The translations under genes and the position numbers were made by a program. A stretch of 10,197 bases of DNA, taken from JAHFKM01 sp035655455. GTDB taxonomy: Archaea > Nanobdellota > Nanobdellia > SCGC-AAA011-G17 > GW2011-AR18. Below are positions 6,531-10,197 of the stretch, piece after piece. The DNA is taken from the NCBI GenBank assembly GCA_035655455.1, contig DASRUL010000008.1, forward strand, positions 1-10,197. The letters run 5' to 3'. The number at the start of each line of letters is the position of its first letter. Position 1 is the first letter of the stretch. The notes below the pieces were generated by a model, which was not told the DNA's origin, searched no databases, and worked only from the letters and a program-made list of their open reading frames with translations.

Positions 6531-6552
6531 CTTTCATAACCACTTCGGTTAC
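6531..6552 (-). other. 22-nt tRNA intron in the T-loop (position 59/60) with perfect BHB motif
   Basis: The fold is a complete bulge-helix-bulge. The outer helix is the T-stem, and the central 4-bp helix pairs TTCA (exon, 54-57) with TGAA (intron). The bulges are AA|G and AG|T with cuts after their second base, and the inner helix is TAACC/GGTTA closed by GAAGT. Splicing restores the invariant TTCAAAT loop. This is the substrate form for archaeal tRNA splicing endonuclease. Confidence 0.88.
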
Positions 6553-6608
6553 TTTGAACCCCCGACATCTACGGCTTCAGCGTAGTGCTCTCCCAGGCTG
6601 AGCTACCG

Positions 6609-6639
6609 TTCTGGTCTCAAAAGCCGAAGCTTTCAAAAT
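6609..6639 (-). other. 31-nt candidate tRNA intron in the acceptor stem (position 4/5)
   Basis: Removing it joins GGGG to CGG and makes a fully paired acceptor stem. Apart from its first base and its last six (CCAG, AA), the intron is a 10-bp hairpin (TTTTGAAAGC with GCTTTTGAGA, including G-U pairs) capped by TTCG. The last bases CCA can pair with TGG across the 5' end (one leader base plus G1, G2), leaving bulges GG|A and AA|C: a relaxed BHB with three Watson-Crick pairs plus A-G. The 5' exon would be just 4 nt. The junction is unique if the stem is to pair. Confidence 0.72.
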
Positions 6640-6674
6640 CCCCATATTCCCAGCCTAAAAAACCATCCTCTAGG

Positions 6675-6688
6675 CATTTATATAAATG
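6675..6688. promoter_or_regulatory. Palindromic TATA box shared by tRNA-Phe and the glycosyltransferase gene
   Basis: CATTTATATAAATG is a perfect 14-bp palindrome. Its centre is 27-28 nt from the ATG of the plus-strand gene (6709), predicting a leaderless mRNA, and about 38 nt from the 5' end of the minus-strand tRNA, predicting a 12-nt leader. No other TATA-like box is seen in 6644-6708, so one TBP site may serve both directions. Confidence 0.7.
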
Positions 6689-6708
6689 TTTTCGTTTACC
6701 CCCAGAGG

Positions 6709-7458
6709 ATGCATAAAAAAGTTCTTCTCGCATGCCCAACAGCAGATGTCAAAGCCTACTGCCTTGAACCTTACATCCAAGCACTCAAAAAACTTACTTA
6801 CCCCAACGTAGACATTCTCTTAGCAGACAACTCAGCAACAGACTCTTACTCGAAAAAAATCCAAGCACTCAATATCCCCTGCATCAGAACAGCATGCCTT
6901 CCCTCAATTCCAGAACGCGTCATCAACAGCAGAAACATCCTCAGACAAAGAGCGCTAGAAGAAGACTATGACTATTTCTTCAGCTTGGAGCAAGATGTCA
7001 TCCCGCCAGCAAACATCATTGAGCTCTTACTTGAACCAGAAGAAGACATCGTCTCAGGAGTAACACCTCACCTCCTCCTCAAAAACGGAAAAGCCAGCGA
7101 AATAGCTCTCTTAGGGCTTGATGACAAAAACAACCCAGGAAAGTACCTCTTCTTCGACTACAAAGACGCACTAAGATACAAATCAGGAATCGTGCCTGTG
7201 GACTACGCGGCCATGGGATGCCTTCTCATCTCAAGAAAAGTCTTAGAAAAAATCACCTTCAGATGGGAACCACGACCAGACACCCAAGGAGAAACAGACG
7301 TCCACTGGGACGACATTTGTTTTTGCAATGATATAAAAAAACTCGGCTTCCACATCCACGCGAACGTCGCAGCAAAATGCGATCACCTCTATCACGGAGG
7401 ATACTCAGCCACGCTTGGGAATACCCAGCACATCACAAAAACAAAACGTTCGCTTTAA
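6709..7458 (+). CDS. GT-A fold glycosyltransferase (GT2-like), cytoplasmic
   Basis: 249 residues without signal peptide or membrane helix. The N-terminal half has the nucleotide-binding Rossmann-like pattern: KKVLLACPTAD, VDILLADNSATD (about 34-45), then RNILRQRALEEDYDYFFSLEQD. EQD at 94-96 is in the place of the metal-binding DxD. The middle has PVDYAAMGCLLISRKVLEKI (163-182), typical of the acceptor side. WDDICFCNDIKKLGF (200-214) fits the ED-type catalytic base region, and a late His (KCDHLYHG) may complete the metal site. It probably transfers a sugar from a nucleotide donor to a surface glycan or lipid; donor and acceptor are unknown. The ATG is leaderless, 27-28 nt from the palindromic TATA box. 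Stop TAA, 41 bp before valS. Confidence 0.82.
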   Translation: MHKKVLLACPTADVKAYCLEPYIQALKKLTYPNVDILLADNSATDSYSKKIQALNIPCIRTACLPSIPERVINSRNILRQRALEEDYDYFFSLEQDVIPPANIIELLLEPEEDIVSGVTPHLLLKNGKASEIALLGLDDKNNPGKYLFFDYKDALRYKSGIVPVDYAAMGCLLISRKVLEKITFRWEPRPDTQGETDVHWDDICFCNDIKKLGFHIHANVAAKCDHLYHGGYSATLGNTQHITKTKRSL

Positions 7459-7465
7459 AAGCTAC

Positions 7466-7475
7466 ATTTAAATAT
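7466..7475 (+). promoter_or_regulatory. TATA box of the valS operon
   Basis: ATTTAAATAT, in the 41-bp gap after the glycosyltransferase stop, is centred about 29 nt from the ATG at 7500. There is no Shine-Dalgarno, so the valS-aRF1 transcript is probably leaderless. Confidence 0.6.
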
Positions 7476-7499
7476 CTCTGCTCAACAAACAAACCAATC

Positions 7500-9890
7500 A
7501 TGCAGGAACCAAAACTTACACAAACACACTGGTCCAAAGAATTAGAAAAAGAAGCCTACGAACACTGGAAAGCAACAAAGCCTTACACTTTCAACAAGAA
7601 AACAAGAAAAAAAATCTACTCCATCGACACACCACCCCCTTACATCAACGCGCCCATCCACATCGGACACGCCACAACCTACGTTCTCATGGATATGTTC
7701 GCGCGCTATCATAGAATGACCGGCCACGAGGTCTTATTCCCTTTGGGACTAGATAGAAACGGACTACCTATCGAAATGGCGGCAGAAAAAAAATTCACCA
7801 TCAGAGCACACCAAGTCAGCAGAGAAGAATTCGTCGCCAAATGCAAACACCTCCTCAGCGAAGCAGGAACCATCACCGTTGACTCTTTTTTAAAACTCGG
7901 CATCAGCTTCAACTCCTTCGCCCAAGGAGAGAACGCAGGAGACATCTATGAAACAGACTCGCCATCATACAGGGCACTCACCCAAAGCACCTTCATCGAC
8001 TTGTGGAACCAAGGACTCATCTACGAAGACGAACGCATCAACAACTGGGACCCAGAACTCAGAACAACCATCGCAGACTCAGAAATCGAATACAAAGACA
8101 TCCAAAGCATTTTCAGCGACATCAACTTCACCGTCAAGGAAACACAAGAGAAACTCACTATTGGAACAACACGACCAGAACTCATCTGCAGCTGCGGCGC
8201 AATCATCTACAACCCAAAAGACACGCGATACACACACCTCCAAGGAAAAAAGGCCATAACACCGCTCTACAACAAAGAAGTTCCCATACTCGCACACCCC
8301 TTAGCGCAAATAGACAAAGGAACAGGACTCGTCATGATGTGCTCAGCAGGAGACCTCTCGGACATCCAATTCTTCAGAGAAATGAAATTAGCACCAACTA
8401 TTTCTATTAGCATGGACGGAACCATGAACAGCAACGCAGGATTCTTACAAGGACTCAAGGTCAAAGAAGCACGCAAACGCATCATCGAAGAACTCAAACA
8501 ACAACACTTACTCCTTACACAAAGAACCATCAGCCACAGAACACCCCTCTCAGAACGCAGCGGCGCAGAACTAGAATTTATCTCCATGAAAGAATTCTAC
8601 CTTAAGCAACTTGACTACAAAAAAGACATGAAAAAACTAGCAAACAGCATCAACTTCTACGCCCCAGAATCAAAAAAACTCCTCCTCGACTGGATAGACT
8701 CAGTCTCCATCGACTGGCCCATCTCAAGAAGGAGATACTACGCAACGGAAATTCCTTTATGGTATTGCACCCGGTGCAAGACCGCACACCTCCCTCCAAA
8801 AGGGGCATACTACCAACCCTGGAAAGAACATCCTCCTTTCAAGAAATGCAGTAAATGCAACAATAAAGAATTTTTAGGGGAGCAACGCGTCCTCGACACA
8901 TGGTTTGATAGCTCAATAACACCCCTTTACATCTTAATGTACGAACGAGACAACAAATTTTTCAAAAAAGCATTCCCCTGCACTCTCAGACCCTCAGGAA
9001 AAGAAATCGTCAGAACATGGGGATATTACACCTTATTACGCTGCTACCAATTAACTAAAAAAAGCATCTTCCGCGACCACTGGGTTAACTATCATATTCT
9101 CGATGAACACGGCAAAAAAATGAGCAAGAGCGTCGGCAACGTTATTGATCCGCAAAAGATTATTGACTTGTACGGCGCAGAACCCTTTAGACTCTGGGCA
9201 GCTGTAGAAGGAAATTTGGCCCAAGGAGACTTCCGCTGCAGCTTCGAACGTATCCAAGGAGCCTCAAAAACCATCACCAAACTCTGGAACATCGCGCGCT
9301 TTGTTTCTCTTTTCCCACCAGCAAAAAAACCAAAAAGACTCTTACCCCTTGACCAATGGATCCTCAACGAAATCAATCATATTATCCTCCTTTCCAAAGA
9401 ACACTACGAACAGTATGATTTCCACACTCCAGCCCTCACCCTAAAGCACTTCCTCTGGGAAACCTTCGCCTCCCATTATTTGGAGCTAGCAAAATCACGC
9501 CTCTACAATCAAGACAATACTTTCACACAAGAAGAACATCGCTCAGGGCTTTACACCATACATTCGGCTTTCACCCTTTTATTAGAACTCCTCGCGCCAA
9601 TCACTCCAATGATCACCTACCACCTCTCTAAGGAACTCTACAAAAAAAATATCCACGAAGAACCCTTCCCCAAACCAGAAAAACCAAAAAAATTATCCTT
9701 CACAACTCAAGAATTAATCGAACTCAACAGCACTATCTGGAAGTTCAAAAAAGACAACACGCTCTCCTTGAAAGACTCATTCTCAACACTTACCCTCCCT
9801 AAAAAATTCAAAAAACTAGAGAAAGACATTAACGCCTTACACCATCCACACACTATCAAGTACGGAAACGAACTCAACATCGAACGCTAA
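7500..9890 (+). CDS. valS: Valyl-tRNA synthetase (class Ia)
   Basis: Charges tRNA-Val with valine and hydrolyses mischarged threonine. 796 residues. PPPYINAPIHIGHA carries HIGH at 54-57, and FPLGLDRNGLPIE follows. The CP1 editing domain begins around 215, with TTRPE at 223-227 and the GTGLVMM...GDLSD segment (274-288) holding editing-site aspartates. The ISRRRYY and WYCTRC segments come next, with a zinc set C423, C426, C450 and C453. Then DTWFDSS and LRPSGKEIVRTW, and KMSKS at 540-544. EPFRLWAAVEGN and GDFRCSFERIQGA are archaeal ValRS signatures. The C-terminal anticodon domain is followed by a short Lys-rich tail, so it is somewhat shorter than many archaeal ValRS. The frame is open upstream to 7377, inside the glycosyltransferase gene, but the TATA position and the conserved N-terminus favour 7500. 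Confidence 0.93.
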   Translation: MQEPKLTQTHWSKELEKEAYEHWKATKPYTFNKKTRKKIYSIDTPPPYINAPIHIGHATTYVLMDMFARYHRMTGHEVLFPLGLDRNGLPIEMAAEKKFTIRAHQVSREEFVAKCKHLLSEAGTITVDSFLKLGISFNSFAQGENAGDIYETDSPSYRALTQSTFIDLWNQGLIYEDERINNWDPELRTTIADSEIEYKDIQSIFSDINFTVKETQEKLTIGTTRPELICSCGAIIYNPKDTRYTHLQGKKAITPLYNKEVPILAHPLAQIDKGTGLVMMCSAGDLSDIQFFREMKLAPTISISMDGTMNSNAGFLQGLKVKEARKRIIEELKQQHLLLTQRTISHRTPLSERSGAELEFISMKEFYLKQLDYKKDMKKLANSINFYAPESKKLLLDWIDSVSIDWPISRRRYYATEIPLWYCTRCKTAHLPPKGAYYQPWKEHPPFKKCSKCNNKEFLGEQRVLDTWFDSSITPLYILMYERDNKFFKKAFPCTLRPSGKEIVRTWGYYTLLRCYQLTKKSIFRDHWVNYHILDEHGKKMSKSVGNVIDPQKIIDLYGAEPFRLWAAVEGNLAQGDFRCSFERIQGASKTITKLWNIARFVSLFPPAKKPKRLLPLDQWILNEINHIILLSKEHYEQYDFHTPALTLKHFLWETFASHYLELAKSRLYNQDNTFTQEEHRSGLYTIHSAFTLLLELLAPITPMITYHLSKELYKKNIHEEPFPKPEKPKKLSFTTQELIELNSTIWKFKKDNTLSLKDSFSTLTLPKKFKKLEKDINALHHPHTIKYGNELNIER

Positions 9891-10197
9891 TGGAAAAATT
9901 CAAACTCAAGAAATTCGTACAAGAACTCAAATCTATTAGGGGAAGACACACAGAATTAGTAAGCGTCTACATCCCCGCAGGATACGACCTCAACAAAATC
10001 ATCAGCCATCTCGCACAAGAGCAAGGAACAGCGTCCAATATCAAAGACAAAATAACACGAACAAACGTCATTGACTCCTTAGAACGCATGATCAGACACC
10101 TAAGACTGTTCAAACAAACCCCCCTAAACGGATTAGCAGCCTTCGCAGGAAACACCGCAAGCCAAGAAGGAAAACAAGACATCAAGGTCTGGAGCAT
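9890..10197 (+). CDS. prf1: Peptide chain release factor aRF1 (eRF1 family), N-terminal 102 codons, cut by window edge
   Basis: Recognises all three stop codons in the ribosomal A site and triggers peptide release. The visible domain 1 has the family-typical LKSIRGRHTELVSVYIPAGYDL (split here as LKSIRGRH and TELVSVYIPAGYDL, residues 13-33). EQGTASNIKDK (44-54) is the NIKS stop-codon loop, and the GKQDIKVWS segment is near the right edge. The loop reads NIKD instead of the usual NIKS. The start ATG (9890-9892) overlaps the valS stop in TAATG, so it is most likely translated by termination-reinitiation from valS; no Shine-Dalgarno of note. Catalytic GGQ lies beyond the window. Confidence 0.93.
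   Translation, partial: MEKFKLKKFVQELKSIRGRHTELVSVYIPAGYDLNKIISHLAQEQGTASNIKDKITRTNVIDSLERMIRHLRLFKQTPLNGLAAFAGNTASQEGKQDIKVWS

Larger units (their letters stand above)
6517..6643 (-). tRNA. tRNA-Phe (anticodon GAA) interrupted by two non-canonical introns
   Basis: After removing 6609-6639 and 6531-6552, a 74-nt tRNA forms. The acceptor stem GGGGCGG pairs with TCGCCCC (all seven pairs, one G-U). U8 A9 are present, the D-stem is GCTC/GAGC and the D-loop contains GGG. The anticodon stem is CTACG/CGTAG, the anticodon loop CTGAAGC with GAA (6576-6578), and the variable loop ATGTC with C48 opposite G15. The T-stem is GGGGG/CCCTC and the T-loop TTCAAAT. The discriminator is A73, as usual for Phe. 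CCA is not encoded. There is no intron at the usual 37/38 site. The unspliced sequence cannot form either the acceptor stem or a 7-base T-loop. A TATA box lies about 38 bp upstream, giving a leader of about 12 nt. Confidence 0.92.

Noticed and set aside
7377..7499. Extension of valS by 41 residues into the glycosyltransferase gene
   Set aside because: No homology-like pattern, overlaps another gene, and the TATA box at 7466-7475 fits the ATG at 7500.
1..10197. CRISPR array, rRNA, riboswitch or replication origin
   Set aside because: No regularly spaced repeats, no rRNA-like segments and no origin-type repeat clusters were seen on either strand.

Overview
The window is archaeal. It holds an archaeal CPSF1-type ribonuclease, a 20S proteasome beta subunit, an aRF1 release factor and an archaeal-type valyl-tRNA synthetase. 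It also has TATA-box promoters placed about 26-29 nt upstream of start codons and a tRNA with archaeal bulge-helix-bulge introns. Small secreted and lipid-anchored proteins, a pilin-like N-terminus and compact spacing fit a DPANN-type lineage (Woesearchaeota/Pacearchaeota-like), but that placement is inference.

Left part, minus strand: a psmB-aCPSF1 operon (2563 down to 1), with a clear TATA box and Shine-Dalgarno (SD) ahead of psmB; aCPSF1 runs off the left edge a few residues before its expected end. Just upstream of the psmB promoter sits a complete IS481-family element (2644-3587), with 28-bp imperfect terminal inverted repeats and an intact DDE transposase. It lies exactly between psmB and the next minus-strand gene, a one-pass membrane protein with an extracellular beta domain and a cytoplasmic winged-helix domain (3590-4279).

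Middle: a divergent promoter region (4280-4457), then two plus-strand envelope genes, a secreted coiled-coil protein (4458-5600) and a 70-residue acidic lipoprotein (5652-5864). They converge on a minus-strand gene for a pilin-like membrane-anchored protein (5868-6404).

Right part: a minus-strand tRNA-Phe(GAA) gene (6517-6643) that folds into a good 74-nt tRNA only if two introns at unusual places are removed: 31 nt in the acceptor stem (4/5) and 22 nt in the T-loop (59/60). A single perfectly palindromic TATA box (6675-6688) appears to drive both this tRNA and the divergent GT-A glycosyltransferase gene (6709-7458). Next come valS (7500-9890) and, overlapping it by one base, the aRF1 gene (9890 to the right edge), so tRNA charging and translation termination are joined in one operon.

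At least five genes (start positions 4279, 5652, 6404, 6709, 7500) have a start codon about 26-29 nt from the TATA centre, so their mRNAs should be leaderless. psmB and the coiled-coil gene instead have leaders of about 25-30 nt with GGAGG. This rule also corrects several start codons. The most notable items are the doubly interrupted tRNA-Phe, the shared palindromic TATA box, the hairpin enclosing the transposase start, and the NIKD variant of the aRF1 NIKS motif.
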